A DNA stretch of 64,000 nt from Arthrobacter sp. Soil763 (lineage in GTDB: Bacteria > Actinomycetota > Actinomycetes > Actinomycetales > Micrococcaceae). The position numbers and the translations under genes were made by a program. The notes beneath the pieces were generated by a model that was not told the DNA's origin, did no database searches, and saw only the letters and a program-made list of their open reading frames with translations. The stretch spans positions 824,874 through 888,873 of the forward strand of contig NZ_LMSH01000002.1 in NCBI RefSeq assembly GCF_001428365.1, read 5' to 3'. This document shows, one piece after another, positions 36,167 to 52,815 of the stretch. Each line of letters begins with the position of its first letter. Positions within the stretch are counted from its first letter, which is position 1.

Positions 36167-36200
36167 CGAAGGCCCCGGACCATACGGTCCGGGGCCTTCG
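36167..36200. terminator. 15-bp hairpin between pdtaS and whiB1, bidirectional
   Basis: Arms 36167-36181 and 36186-36200 pair perfectly around the loop ATAC. It lies 57 bases after pdtaS and 23 bases after the end of the convergent whiB1 gene. There is no T run, which is usual for high-GC Actinobacteria. Confidence 0.85.
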
Positions 36201-36223
36201 CTGCCGGGTGGTCCGGCGGACAG

Positions 36224-36472
36224 TCAGGAGGCGCGGCGGGCGCGGGCTGCGCGGCGCTTGAGGGCCCGGCGCTCGTCCTCGCTCATGCCGCCCCAGACGC
36301 CGGCATCCTGGCCGGACTCGAGGGCCCACTGGAGGCAGGTGTCGACGACGGGGCAACGCCGGCAGACGCTTTTCGCTTCCTCGATCTGCAGGAGGGCGGG
36401 GCCGGTGTTTCCGACGGGGAAAAACAGCTCCGGGTCCTTGTCGAGGCACGCTGCGCGGTTACGCCAATCCAT
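36224..36472 (-). CDS. whiB1: Iron-sulfur transcription factor WhiB1
   Basis: WhiB1 holds a 4Fe-4S cluster that reacts with nitric oxide and binds the primary sigma factor; it is essential in mycobacteria. The 82-residue protein has the cluster cysteines at 9, 37, 40 and 46 and the G-V-W-G-G turn at 58-62, followed by the basic tail K-R-R-A-A-R-A-R-R. I chose ATG 36472 (M-D-W-R-N-R) by comparison with known WhiB1 proteins; an in-frame ATG at 36490 is possible and is nearer no better ribosome site. A hairpin with a T-rich tail lies in the leader (36548-36564). Confidence 0.95.
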   Translation of the reverse strand: MDWRNRAACLDKDPELFFPVGNTGPALLQIEEAKSVCRRCPVVDTCLQWALESGQDAGVWGGMSEDERRALKRRAARARRAS

Positions 36473-36541
36473 GCTGATCAGTAACTCCATTCCTGGGAAT
36501 ACGTTAAATGCCTTTGTGAAATTATTCACTAGAGGCTTCAT

Positions 36542-36564
36542 AAGAAAGGGGCCCTCAGGGCCCC
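36542..36564 (-). promoter_or_regulatory. Hairpin with T-rich tail in the whiB1 upstream region
   Basis: On the minus strand, GGGGCCC and GGGCCCC (36558-36564 and 36548-36554) form a 7-base-pair GC stem with a TGA loop, followed by TTTCTTA (36541-36547). It ends about 70 bases before the whiB1 ATG. No minus-strand gene lies just upstream to need a terminator, so it may be an attenuator in the whiB1 leader. Confidence 0.55.
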
Positions 36565-36872
36565 CTCGGTCATCTGGATTAAGCGTGTCATGTTAACGCT
36601 GTGTAAACAAGGGGTATTTGCCGTTGAAATGCGGCCAGATCGTGAGCGATGCATCACATTAGCTGGCCTAGCCCCCACTTCTGTCCGACTATGTCCGGTA
36701 GGGTGCCAGTGTGTCAAGACCCCCCGTGAACCCCTCCGATCCTGCCGATTCCGTGCCCGGCACCGGACCGATGGATCCCGGGCCGCGGCCCGCCGGAATT
36801 ACCGTCATTGCGATTGTGACCGCGCTGGAGGCCACGGCCCTGCTGGTCGCCGCGGGCTGGTACGGCTTCCAG

Positions 36873-44685
<7,813 letters not shown>

Positions 44686-44689
<4 letters not shown>

Positions 44690-45567
44690 GTGCGGGGTCG
44701 CTAGGCGAACTCGCGACGCCGGGGGTGGGCCGGGGCATCCGTGACATCCGCCGATCGGGCTTTCTGCTGAAGCTGTTGGTCCGTAAGGAGCTAAAGATCC
44801 GCTATCGCGGGTCCGTCCTCGGCCTGTTGTGGTCTTACGTCAAACCTGGCGTCCAGTTCATCGTCTTCTACATCGCGCTCGGGGTCTTCCTCGGGCTGGA
44901 GCGGAGCCCCCGGAATCCCGAGGGCCTCTCGAACTACGCGGTTTATCTGTTCTCCGGGATCGTCCTGATCAACTTCTTCACCGAAGCACTGGGGAACGCC
45001 GCGCGGTCGATCGTGCAAAACGGCAACCTGATCAAGAAGATCTACCTGCCCCGTGAGCTGTTCCCGGTCGCCTCTGTCTGGGTCTCCGCGGTGCACTTCT
45101 TCCCGCAGCTGGTGGTCCTGGTGACAGCCTGCCTGTTCACCGGCTGGCACCCTAACCCGGTCCAGTTGCTCTCCGCCGTCGGCGGCTTCGCGATCGTGGC
45201 ACTGCTGGCCGCCGGTCTGGGGTTGCTCTTCGGGGCAGCCAACGTCTACTTCCGGGACTCCGAGAACCTGGTGGATATGCTGCTCATGGTCGCCACCTGG
45301 GCGTCCCCGGTGATGTATGCCTGGTCTATGGTCGAGGCGAAGCTTGGTGCCGGCTGGTTCGCCCTATACCAGGCCAACCCAATCACCGTCGGCGTCGAGC
45401 TGTTCCACTACGCCTTCTGGTATCCGACCACCGACGGGTCCTCGCTCATGCCGCCGGATCTGCTGGGGCTCTGGCTGCCGCTCGGCCTTGTCGTCTCCGT
45501 CCTTGTCCTGGCGCTCGGCCAGTTCACCTTCCGGCGGCTCGAAGGCCGTTTCGCCCAGGAGCTGTAG
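44686..45567 (+). CDS. wzm: Polysaccharide ABC transporter permease, Wzm type
   Basis: The membrane half of an ABC-2 exporter that flips undecaprenyl- or decaprenyl-linked glycans. The 293 residues hold an N-terminal amphipathic segment (L-L-V-R-K-E-L-K-I-R-Y-R-G-S-V-L-G), then about six helices with W-S-Y-V-K-P-G-V-Q-F and the later Y-F-R-D-S-E-N block typical of the family (D-x-D/E-H/N-x-L-x). Start GTG overlaps the glfT2-like stop (GTGA, 44686-44689) and the stop overlaps the ATPase start (TAGTG). It resembles mycobacterial Rv3783, the galactan exporter permease. Confidence 0.92.
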
Positions 45568-46292
45568 TGGTAAAAGCGATTGAAGTCTCCGGTATCAGCA
45601 AGCAGTTCGTGCTGCGCCACACCCGCTCCATCAAAGAAGCGGTTGTGTGGCTCGCCAAGGGCAGGAAGGGCGACCTGACCAAGAAGTTCCACGCCCTGAA
45701 GGACGTGTCGCTGAACGTCGAGGCGGGGGAGACAGTCGCCCTCCTCGGTCTCAACGGCTCCGGCAAGTCCACCTTGCTTAAGCACATCTCCGGGGTCATG
45801 CTTCCCGACACCGGAACGGTCCGAACCCGCGGCCGTGTCGCCGGCCTGATTGAGGTCGGGGCAGGCTTCCACCCTGACCTGTCGGGACGCGACAACGTCT
45901 ACCTCAATGGGGCGATCCTGGGGATGTCGGAGCAGGAGGTGAACGACCGCTTCGAGTCGATCGTGGAGTTCGCCGAAATCGGCGAATTCATTGATACCGA
46001 GGTGAAGTTCTACTCGTCCGGCATGTACCTGCGCCTGGCTTTCTCCGTGGCCGTCCACACCGATCCGGAGGTTTTCCTGATCGATGAGATCCTGGCCGTC
46101 GGCGACGAACCGTTCCAGCGAAAGTGCATCAGCAAGATCCAGGAACTGGCCGAGCGCGGCAAGACCCTCGTGGTCGTCAGCCACGACCTTGACCTCGTCT
46201 CCCGGATCTGCGCCCGCGGTGTTCTGCTGGAACACGGAAATGTATTGTTTGATGGGCCGATCCGCGAGGCTGTCGGCAAACTGCGCAAGTAG
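45567..46292 (+). CDS. wzt: Polysaccharide ABC transporter ATPase, Wzt type (short form)
   Basis: The ATPase that powers the Wzm permease. Walker A is G-L-N-G-S-G-K-S-T-L-L, the signature is Y-S-S-G-M-Y-L-R-L-A-F, and Walker B is V-F-L-I-D-E-I-L-A-V-G-D. At 241 residues it lacks the C-terminal glycan-binding domain found in O-antigen Wzt proteins that recognise a capped chain end. The short form is also used by the mycobacterial galactan exporter (Rv3781). Start GTG shares a base with the wzm stop. Confidence 0.93.
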   Translation: MVKAIEVSGISKQFVLRHTRSIKEAVVWLAKGRKGDLTKKFHALKDVSLNVEAGETVALLGLNGSGKSTLLKHISGVMLPDTGTVRTRGRVAGLIEVGAGFHPDLSGRDNVYLNGAILGMSEQEVNDRFESIVEFAEIGEFIDTEVKFYSSGMYLRLAFSVAVHTDPEVFLIDEILAVGDEPFQRKCISKIQELAERGKTLVVVSHDLDLVSRICARGVLLEHGNVLFDGPIREAVGKLRK

Positions 46293-46393
46293 CAGGCCGA
46301 CCGCTCTGCCTCCGCCGCGGCGCGGCAACGGCTAGGGTGGAGACTGAGCCCCCTGCCCCGACACCTGGTATTGAGAGAAAAGGCACGAAAATC

Positions 46394-47683
46394 GTGAAGA
46401 TTGCTGTAATTGCGTTGGGAAAGATCGGCCTGCCCCTGGCCGTCCAGTTCGCCTCCAAGGGCCATGTCGTTGTGGGCGTCGATGTGAACCAGCAGGTCGT
46501 TGACCTCGTCAACGAGGGCACTGAGCCGTTCCCCGGCGAAGCGTTCCTGCAGGAGAAGCTCTCGGACCTCGTGCCCGCCGGCAAGCTTCGCGCCACCACC
46601 GACTACGCTGAGGCTGTCCCCGGCGCGGACGCCGTCGTACTCGTCGTGCCCCTGTTCGTCGATGCTGACGCCAAGCCCGACTTTGGCTGGATGGACGCCG
46701 CGACCGAGGAACTCGCCAAGCACCTGACCCCGGGCACCCTGGTTTCCTACGAGACCACGCTGCCGGTGGGAACCACGCGCACCCGCTGGAAGCCCGCACT
46801 GGAAGCCGGCTCCGGCCTGGTGGAGGGCCAGGACTTCCACCTCGTTTTCTCTCCCGAGCGCGTGCTGACCGGTCGCGTCTTCGAGGACCTCCGCAAATAC
46901 CCGAAGCTCGTCGGCGGCTTGTCCGAGGCCGGCGCGGCCAAGGCAGTGGAGTTCTACGAAGCCGTCCTCGACTTCGACGACCGTCCGGACCTGGCCCGCC
47001 CCAACGGCGTGTGGGACCTCGGTTCCGCGGAAGCCTCCGAACTGGCGAAACTCGCCGAGACCACCTACCGGGACGTCAACATCGGGCTCGCCAACCAGTT
47101 CGCGCGGTTCGCGGCGACGGCAGGCATTGACATTTATCAGGTCATTGAGGCGTCCAACTCCCAGCCGTACAGCCACATCCACCAGCCCGGCATCGCCGTC
47201 GGCGGCCACTGCATCCCGGTCTACCCGCGTCTGTACCTCTGGAATGATCCGGAGGCCACCGTGGTCCGCGCCGCCCGCGCCGCCAACGCCGACATGCCCG
47301 ACTACACGGTGGGCCTCCTGGAAGGTGCCTATGGCGACCTCACCGGAGCACGCGTCGTCGTGCTCGGCGCCGCCTACCGCGGCGGGGTCAAGGAAACGGC
47401 ATTTTCCGGCGTCTTCGACGCCGTCGCTTCGCTGGAAAAGCGCGGCGCCGTCGTCTCTGTTCACGATCCGCTGTACAGCGACGCCGAACTCGACAAGCTC
47501 GGGTTTGTCGCCCACCACCTCGGCGAGCCCGTCGACGCGGCGATCGTCCAGGCAAACCACGCCGAGTACCAGGAGCTGGGACCGGCACAACTGCCCGGTA
47601 TCAAGGCGTTCATTGACGGGCGTCGGGTCAGCTCTGCGGACCGCTGGGACGGCGTCACCTACCGTGTTATCGGCAAGGCCTGA
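46394..47683 (+). CDS. Nucleotide-sugar 6-dehydrogenase (WecC/WbpA type)
   Basis: It belongs to the UDP-glucose/GDP-mannose dehydrogenase family and probably oxidises C6 of UDP-GlcNAc (or UDP-ManNAc) to a uronic acid with two NAD. The 429-residue protein begins K-I-A-V-I-A-L-G-K-I-G-L-P-L-A (Rossmann fold), and the active-site Cys273 lies in G-G-H-C-I-P-V-Y-P. This HCIP block is the WecC/WbpA variant. I start it at GTG 46394; 19 extra codons are open upstream but lie before the first core strand. The four genes after it fit one pathway with this enzyme (WbpA role). Confidence 0.9.
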   Translation: MKIAVIALGKIGLPLAVQFASKGHVVVGVDVNQQVVDLVNEGTEPFPGEAFLQEKLSDLVPAGKLRATTDYAEAVPGADAVVLVVPLFVDADAKPDFGWMDAATEELAKHLTPGTLVSYETTLPVGTTRTRWKPALEAGSGLVEGQDFHLVFSPERVLTGRVFEDLRKYPKLVGGLSEAGAAKAVEFYEAVLDFDDRPDLARPNGVWDLGSAEASELAKLAETTYRDVNIGLANQFARFAATAGIDIYQVIEASNSQPYSHIHQPGIAVGGHCIPVYPRLYLWNDPEATVVRAARAANADMPDYTVGLLEGAYGDLTGARVVVLGAAYRGGVKETAFSGVFDAVASLEKRGAVVSVHDPLYSDAELDKLGFVAHHLGEPVDAAIVQANHAEYQELGPAQLPGIKAFIDGRRVSSADRWDGVTYRVIGKA

Positions 47684-47743
47684 CCCAGTCGCGCACGTTG
47701 CGGCCGGCGGCTGCAGCATCGGCACCCTTGAGAGGAATCAACT

Positions 47744-48343
47744 ATGACGACGACTATTGCGCCCAGCGCCGACGTTTCGGACCAGGCAGTCCTCGGCGCC
47801 GGAACTAAAATCTGGCACCTGGCCCAGGTCCGCGAGCAGGCCACCCTGGGGGAGAACTGCATCGTTGGCCGCGGCGCTTATGTCGGAACCGGGGTGCAGA
47901 TCGGTGACAACACCAAGATCCAGAACTACGCCCTGGTCTACGAGCCGGCGAAGCTCGGTAAAGGTGTCTTCATTGGACCTGCAGTCGTGCTGACCAACGA
48001 CACCTACCCCCGCTCGGTCAGCCCTGACGGTTCGCTCAAGAGCGCCCACGACTGGACGCCGGTGGGCGTCACGATTGAGGACGGCGCGTCGATCGGAGCA
48101 CGGGCTGTGTGCGTGGCACCCGTGACGATCGGACGGTGGGCCACTGTCGCCGCAGGTGCCGTCGTCACCAAGGACGTGCCGCCGTTCGCCCTGGTGGCGG
48201 GGGTTCCCGCCAAGCGCCTCGGCTGGGTCGGCAAGGCGGGCGAGCCGCTGCGCCAGGAAGACGGCTTCTGGGTCTGCCCGGCGACCGGCGCCAAGTACAT
48301 TGAAGACGGAAATTCCCTGAAGGAATCTGAGGAGAACGTATGA
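47744..48343 (+). CDS. Left-handed beta-helix N-acetyltransferase (WbpD type)
   Basis: A 199-residue hexapeptide-repeat acetyltransferase. The isoleucine-patch repeats run over residues 8-145 (for example [27 protein letters not shown]). The pattern N-D-T-Y-P-R and [12 protein letters not shown] fits the WbpD/WlbB enzymes that acetylate the 3-amino group of UDP-GlcNAc3NA. The ATG follows GAGAGGA by seven bases. Its stop overlaps the aminotransferase start (ATGA, 48340-48343). Confidence 0.9.
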   Translation: MTTTIAPSADVSDQAVLGAGTKIWHLAQVREQATLGENCIVGRGAYVGTGVQIGDNTKIQNYALVYEPAKLGKGVFIGPAVVLTNDTYPRSVSPDGSLKSAHDWTPVGVTIEDGASIGARAVCVAPVTIGRWATVAAGAVVTKDVPPFALVAGVPAKRLGWVGKAGEPLRQEDGFWVCPATGAKYIEDGNSLKESEENV

Positions 48344-49431
48344 GCTACGACTTTATTCCGGCTGCGAAGCCGATCATCGGCGACGACGAGCGGGCTGCTG
48401 TCGACGCTGTTCTGGCAACGGGCATGCTCGCGCAGGGCACCCAGGTCGCGGAATTCGAGAAGGAATTCTCTGACGTCCTCCTCGACGGGCGTGCCTCGGT
48501 CGCGGTGAACTCCGGCACCTCGGGCTTGCACCTGGGCCTCCTGGCCTCCGGCGTCGGCCCCGGCGACGAGGTCATCGTTCCGTCCTTCACCTTCGCGGCC
48601 ACCGGAAACTCCGTCGCCCTGACCGGCGCGACGCCGGTTTTCGCGGATATCGAACTGGACCAGTACACGCTGGACGTGGACCACGTCGCGTCGCTGATCA
48701 CGGACAAGACCAAGGGCATCATGCCCGTGCACCTCTACGGGCACCCGTTCAATGTAGAAGGCTTCTCGAAGCTCGCCGCGGAGCGGGGGATCGACCTCTA
48801 CGAAGACGCTGCCCAGGCACACGGGGCCAGCTTCAACGGGCAGATGGTGGGCACGTTCGGCAAGTTCGCCATGTTCAGCCTCTACCCGACCAAGAACATG
48901 ACGTCGGGCGAGGGCGGCATGGTCTCCACCCCTGACGCCACCGTGGAGCGCAACCTCCGCCTGCTCCGCAACCAGGGCATGGAGAAGCAGTACGAGAACG
49001 AAATCGTCGGCTTCAACGCCCGCATGACCGACCTGCACGCCTCCATCGGGCGCGTGCAGCTCAAGAAGGTCATGGGCTGGACCGAGCAGCGCCAGCAGAA
49101 CGCGGCATTCCTAACCGCCAACCTTGAAATTGTGGGCACCCCGAAGGTTGCCGAAGGCGCCTCCCACGTGTACCACCAGTACACGATCCGGGTCTCCGAG
49201 GACCGTGACGGGCTGGCCAAGGCGCTCCGCGAGGAGTTCAACATCGGCACGGGCGTTTACTACCCCGTTCCGAACCACCGGCTGCCTTCGTTCAACCGCA
49301 CCGAAGACCTGCCCAACACCGAGACGGCAGCGAAGGAAGTCCTGTCGCTTCCGGTCCACCCCTCGCTGAGCCAGGCCGACCTTGAGCGCATCGTCACCGC
49401 GGTCAACAAGCTCGCCAAGGCTGGCGCCTGA
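48340..49431 (+). CDS. DegT/DnrJ/EryC1/StrS aminotransferase (WbpE type)
   Basis: A PLP sugar aminotransferase of 363 residues. The conserved [20 protein letters not shown] and [10 protein letters not shown] blocks are present, and the PLP Lys185 lies in S-L-Y-P-T-K-N-M-T. In this neighbourhood it would aminate the 3-keto sugar made by the oxidoreductase that follows, using glutamate. It is coupled to both neighbours by ATGA and TGATG overlaps. Confidence 0.94.
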   Translation: MSYDFIPAAKPIIGDDERAAVDAVLATGMLAQGTQVAEFEKEFSDVLLDGRASVAVNSGTSGLHLGLLASGVGPGDEVIVPSFTFAATGNSVALTGATPVFADIELDQYTLDVDHVASLITDKTKGIMPVHLYGHPFNVEGFSKLAAERGIDLYEDAAQAHGASFNGQMVGTFGKFAMFSLYPTKNMTSGEGGMVSTPDATVERNLRLLRNQGMEKQYENEIVGFNARMTDLHASIGRVQLKKVMGWTEQRQQNAAFLTANLEIVGTPKVAEGASHVYHQYTIRVSEDRDGLAKALREEFNIGTGVYYPVPNHRLPSFNRTEDLPNTETAAKEVLSLPVHPSLSQADLERIVTAVNKLAKAGA

Positions 49432-50426
49432 TGCCCCGCCTGCGCGTCGGCCTCATCGGCCTGGGCATGATGGGCCGCCACCACGCCCGCGTCCTACGGG
49501 AACTTCCCGGGGTGGACCTCATTGCGGTGGCGGACGCCTACGGGGACCCGCACGGCGTCGCCGGCCGGCTGCCGGTCCTCGGCTCGGTCGAGGAACTCAT
49601 CAGTGAAGGCCTGGACATGGCCGTAGCCGCAGTCCCCACCGGCATGCATGAGGAAGTCGGCCTGGCCCTCGCCGAGGCCGGCGTCCACACTCTGGTGGAG
49701 AAGCCGATAGCCGCCAGCGCCGACGCCGGGCGGCGGCTAGTCGAGGCTTTCGAAAGCCGGAACCTGGTCGGCGCCGTCGGCCACATCGAACGGTTCAACC
49801 CGGCGCTGCAGTCACTGCGCAAGCGCATCGAAACGGGAGAGCTCGGCGAGGTCTACCAGATTGCTACCCGCCGGCAGGGGCCGTTCCCGTCCCGGATCGC
49901 CGACGTCGGCGTGGTGAAGGATCTCGGCACGCACGACATCGACCTCACCGCGTGGCTTGCGCAAAGCCGGTTCGAATCGATCTTCGCGCACGTCACCACC
50001 CGCAGCGGCCGTCCGCACGAGGATATGGTCGCCGCGACCGGGCGGCTCGAAAACGGTGTCATCACCAACCACCTGGTGAACTGGCTCTCCCCGATGAAGG
50101 AGCGCCTGACCATCGTCACCGGCGAGAAGGGCGCCTTCGTCGCCGACACCGTCACCGCGGACCTGACGTTCTTCGAGAACGGCACGGTGGCGACCGAATG
50201 GGAGTCGATGGCGGCGTTCCGCGGCGTTTCGGAAGGCAACATGACGCGGCTCGCGATCGCCAAGCCTGAACCGCTGCGCACTGAACATGAGGCATTCCGC
50301 GACGCCGTCCTGGGGCTGCGCAACGACGTCGTCACGATGCGCGAAGGCCTGGACACCCTCATTGTCGCCGAGGCCGTGTTGGAGTCCGCCCGCAGCGGGC
50401 GGATGGTCGAAGTCGACGCGCCGTGA
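49431..50426 (+). CDS. Gfo/Idh/MocA oxidoreductase (WbpB type)
   Basis: A 331-residue NAD-dependent sugar oxidoreductase. The N-terminal Rossmann motif is G-L-I-G-L-G-M-M-G-R-H-H, and the family E-K-P-I-A and D-L-G-T-H-D-I-D-L motifs are present, with the His of the latter probably catalytic. In the inferred pathway it oxidises C3 of the UDP-GlcNAc-uronic acid so that the DegT enzyme can aminate it. The start shares bases with the aminotransferase stop; its stop overlaps the glycosyltransferase start (GTGA, 50423-50426). Confidence 0.92.
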   Translation: MPRLRVGLIGLGMMGRHHARVLRELPGVDLIAVADAYGDPHGVAGRLPVLGSVEELISEGLDMAVAAVPTGMHEEVGLALAEAGVHTLVEKPIAASADAGRRLVEAFESRNLVGAVGHIERFNPALQSLRKRIETGELGEVYQIATRRQGPFPSRIADVGVVKDLGTHDIDLTAWLAQSRFESIFAHVTTRSGRPHEDMVAATGRLENGVITNHLVNWLSPMKERLTIVTGEKGAFVADTVTADLTFFENGTVATEWESMAAFRGVSEGNMTRLAIAKPEPLRTEHEAFRDAVLGLRNDVVTMREGLDTLIVAEAVLESARSGRMVEVDAP

Positions 50427-51580
50427 CTGACGTTTCCCGGGTGCGGGTGGCCGTTGCCACCCGGCTGTTCACCCCGGAGGTGGGGGCGGCCGCGTTTCGG
50501 CTGCGGGCACTGGTTGACGGTCTAGTGGCCGCCGGGGCTGAGGTCCGCGTCGTCACCACGCGTGCCCCGGGCGGGGAGACAGCCGGCAAGGTGCCGTTCC
50601 GGATGAGCCGCTGGCCGGTGCTGCGTGACCCGGGCGGAAATGTCCGCGGATACCTGCAGTACCTGAGCTACGACATCCCCGCCTTCTTCCGGCTGCTCGC
50701 CGTCCGCGCCGACGTCGTGGTTTCCGAACCGCCGCCCACCACCGGCCTGATCGTGGCGCTGGGCAGTTGGCTGCGCCGCCGGCCGTTCGTGTACTACGCC
50801 GCGGACGTCTGGAGCGAGGCCCTGTCCGCGACGGACGTCCCCGGCATCGTCGTCGGCCTGATGCGCCGCGTCGAAGGCTTCGTACTGCGCCGCGCAGCGC
50901 GGGTCATCGCCATCTCGGACGCCGTCGCCGAGCAAGTCGGTAAGTTTGGGGTCTCCTCGGACCGAATCGCGGTGGTGGCCAACGGCGTGGACACCACGGT
51001 GTTCAATCCCGACGCGGCCGCCCCGGCATGCACACGTCCGTACTTCGCCTATACCGGAACCATTTCCGAGTGGCAGGGAGCCGACGTCTTTGTCCGCGCC
51101 CTGCCGATCGTGCGGCAGCAACACCCCGAAGCCGAGATCCGGTTCTTCGGGCAGGGCACGGACGAGCCGGCGCTGCGTGCCCTCGCGGCCGAACTCGCTC
51201 CCGGCAGCGTAAGCTTCGGTGGCGTCGTTCCGCCCCGGGAGGCCGCCTCCTGGCTGCGCGGTGCCGCCGCCGCCTTGGTCAGCATCAAGCCCGGCCAAGG
51301 GTACGACTTCGCGAAACCCACCAAAATCTATGCCGCAGCCGGATGCGGCACCCGGGTGATCTTCGCCGGCACCGGAGAAGGCGCGGAAGTGGTGGCCGCC
51401 AACGGACTCGGTTCCGCCGTCGACCATGACCCCAAGGCGGTCGCCGCTGCCATGATCGAGGCGCTCGAATCCGCCGACGCCGGCCGGGACCACCGCTCGC
51501 AGTGGGTAGCGGAGCATGCCTCGCTCAAGGCCGCTGGGCAGGCCGCCGCCGGTGTCGTCCTCGCAACAGCGGGGCGCTGA
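50423..51580 (+). CDS. Glycosyltransferase family 4 (WbuB-like)
   Basis: A 385-residue GT-B transferase. The N-terminal domain has T-R-L-F-T-P-E-V-G-A-A-A-F-R-L, the linker shows I-A-V-V-A-N-G-V-D-T-T-V-F and the donor domain has Y-T-G-T-I-S-E-W-Q-G-A-D. It probably attaches the amino-uronic acid made by the upstream genes, or a HexNAc, to a lipid-linked glycan. It is the last gene of the cluster on this strand and ends at a strong terminator. Confidence 0.88.
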   Translation: MTDVSRVRVAVATRLFTPEVGAAAFRLRALVDGLVAAGAEVRVVTTRAPGGETAGKVPFRMSRWPVLRDPGGNVRGYLQYLSYDIPAFFRLLAVRADVVVSEPPPTTGLIVALGSWLRRRPFVYYAADVWSEALSATDVPGIVVGLMRRVEGFVLRRAARVIAISDAVAEQVGKFGVSSDRIAVVANGVDTTVFNPDAAAPACTRPYFAYTGTISEWQGADVFVRALPIVRQQHPEAEIRFFGQGTDEPALRALAAELAPGSVSFGGVVPPREAASWLRGAAAALVSIKPGQGYDFAKPTKIYAAAGCGTRVIFAGTGEGAEVVAANGLGSAVDHDPKAVAAAMIEALESADAGRDHRSQWVAEHASLKAAGQAAAGVVLATAGR

Positions 51581-51589
51581 CGAAAGCAC

Positions 51590-51633
51590 AAAGAAGGGCG
51601 GGAACGGATGCAGATCCGTTCCCGCCCTTCTTT
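51590..51633. terminator. Perfect 20-bp hairpin, bidirectional
   Basis: Arms 51590-51609 and 51614-51633 pair over 20 bases around GCAG. The arms begin AAAGAAGG and end CCTTCTTT, giving T-rich 3' ends on both strands. It sits between the convergent glycosyltransferase and 2-epimerase genes. Confidence 0.92.
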
Positions 51634-51656
51634 GGGGCCTTTCAGGCTCCGGCGAC

Positions 51657-52733
51657 TTAGGCCGTGGCGGCCTTGGCATGGAACTCCAGCAGCGCGTCCA
51701 CGATCTTTTCCGCCGCGTGGCCGTCGCCGTAGGGGGCTGCATCCGTCGGCTCCGGGGCCGGGCGCTTGACGGTATCGGCCAGGACCGACAGGTCTTCACT
51801 GACCAGCACGTTCCACTGCGACTCGAGCGTCTCGACCCATTCGGTCTCAGGGCGGATCGTGGTGCAGGGCACCCGCAGCAGGAAGGCTTCCTTCTGCAGC
51901 CCGCCCGAATCCGTGACCACGCCGGCGCTGTTGGTGACGGCGTTGACCAGCTGGGGGTAGGCCAGCGGCGGGCATACCCGGATGCTGCCCTGTTCCAGGG
52001 CCAGGCTGTGCTTCTCCGCGAAGCTCACCAGGCGCGGATGGGCCAGCAGCAGCACGGGACGGTCCAGCGACGCCAGCGAGTCGACGATCGCCTTGAGCCG
52101 GACCGGTGAGTCCGTGTTGTCCGGCCTGTGGATCGTGCTGACGTAGTAGCCCTGCGGTGACACGCCCAGGGGGAGGGCTTCGTTCCGGCTCGCCAGCAGG
52201 TCCCGGACCTGGTACAGGACGTCGGTCATGACGTCACCCACAAGGACCGTCTTGGCGGCGAGGCCCTCGGTGGCCAGGTGGTCGACGGCAACCTGGGTAG
52301 GGGCCAGGAGAAGGTCTGCGGCGTGATCGGTCAGGACCCGGTTGTGCTCCTCAGGCATGCGGCGGTTGAAGGACCGCAGGCCTGCCTCAAGGTGGGCCAG
52401 CGGGATGTGCAGCTTCACCGCGGCGATGGCGGCGGCCAGGGTCGAGTTTGTGTCGCCGTAGACCAGCACGCAGTCGGGTTTGGCTTCCTCGAGGATCTCC
52501 TCGATGCCCCCGAGCATGGCGCCGGTCTGGGCGCCGTGCTTGCCTGAGCCAACGCCCAGGTTGAAGTCCGGGGCGGGGATCCCCAGGTCGCGGAAGAAGA
52601 CATCACTCATGAGCTCGTCATAGTGCTGGCCCGTGTGGGCGATCAGGTGCTCCGCCCGGCCGGCAAGGGCCGTGGCAATCGGGGCTAGTTTTACGAACTG
52701 GGGTCGTGCGCCAACGACGCTGAGAATACGCAT
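51657..52733 (-). CDS. wecB: UDP-N-acetylglucosamine 2-epimerase (WecB/WbpI type)
   Basis: It inverts C2 of UDP-GlcNAc to UDP-ManNAc, or of the 2,3-diacetamido uronic acid in the WbpI branch. The 358-residue GT-B-like fold shows V-V-G-A-R-P-Q-F-V-K near the start, V-Y-G-D-T-N-S-T, A-H-L-E-A-G-L-R-S-F, E-E-H-N-R and D-S-G-G-L-Q-K-E-A-F. It is on the opposite strand to the other four pathway genes but separated from them only by one transferase and a terminator. Confidence 0.95.
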   Translation of the reverse strand: MRILSVVGARPQFVKLAPIATALAGRAEHLIAHTGQHYDELMSDVFFRDLGIPAPDFNLGVGSGKHGAQTGAMLGGIEEILEEAKPDCVLVYGDTNSTLAAAIAAVKLHIPLAHLEAGLRSFNRRMPEEHNRVLTDHAADLLLAPTQVAVDHLATEGLAAKTVLVGDVMTDVLYQVRDLLASRNEALPLGVSPQGYYVSTIHRPDNTDSPVRLKAIVDSLASLDRPVLLLAHPRLVSFAEKHSLALEQGSIRVCPPLAYPQLVNAVTNSAGVVTDSGGLQKEAFLLRVPCTTIRPETEWVETLESQWNVLVSEDLSVLADTVKRPAPEPTDAAPYGDGHAAEKIVDALLEFHAKAATA

Positions 52734-52815
52734 GGTCCCAGCTTAGGCGATCAACGCCCGCGGCGCCGGTGGCTGTGATGCCGCCCACGGGGTGCCCCGG
52801 ATCAGGCCGTCAGGC

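Noticed and set aside
36642..36657. A CRP-like GTG-N10-CAC dyad upstream of whiB1
   Set aside because: Known CRP-type sites have eight bases between GTG and CAC, and this one has ten. The position relative to a promoter is also unknown. Mycobacterial whiB1 is CRP-controlled, so it was tempting, but the spacing does not fit.
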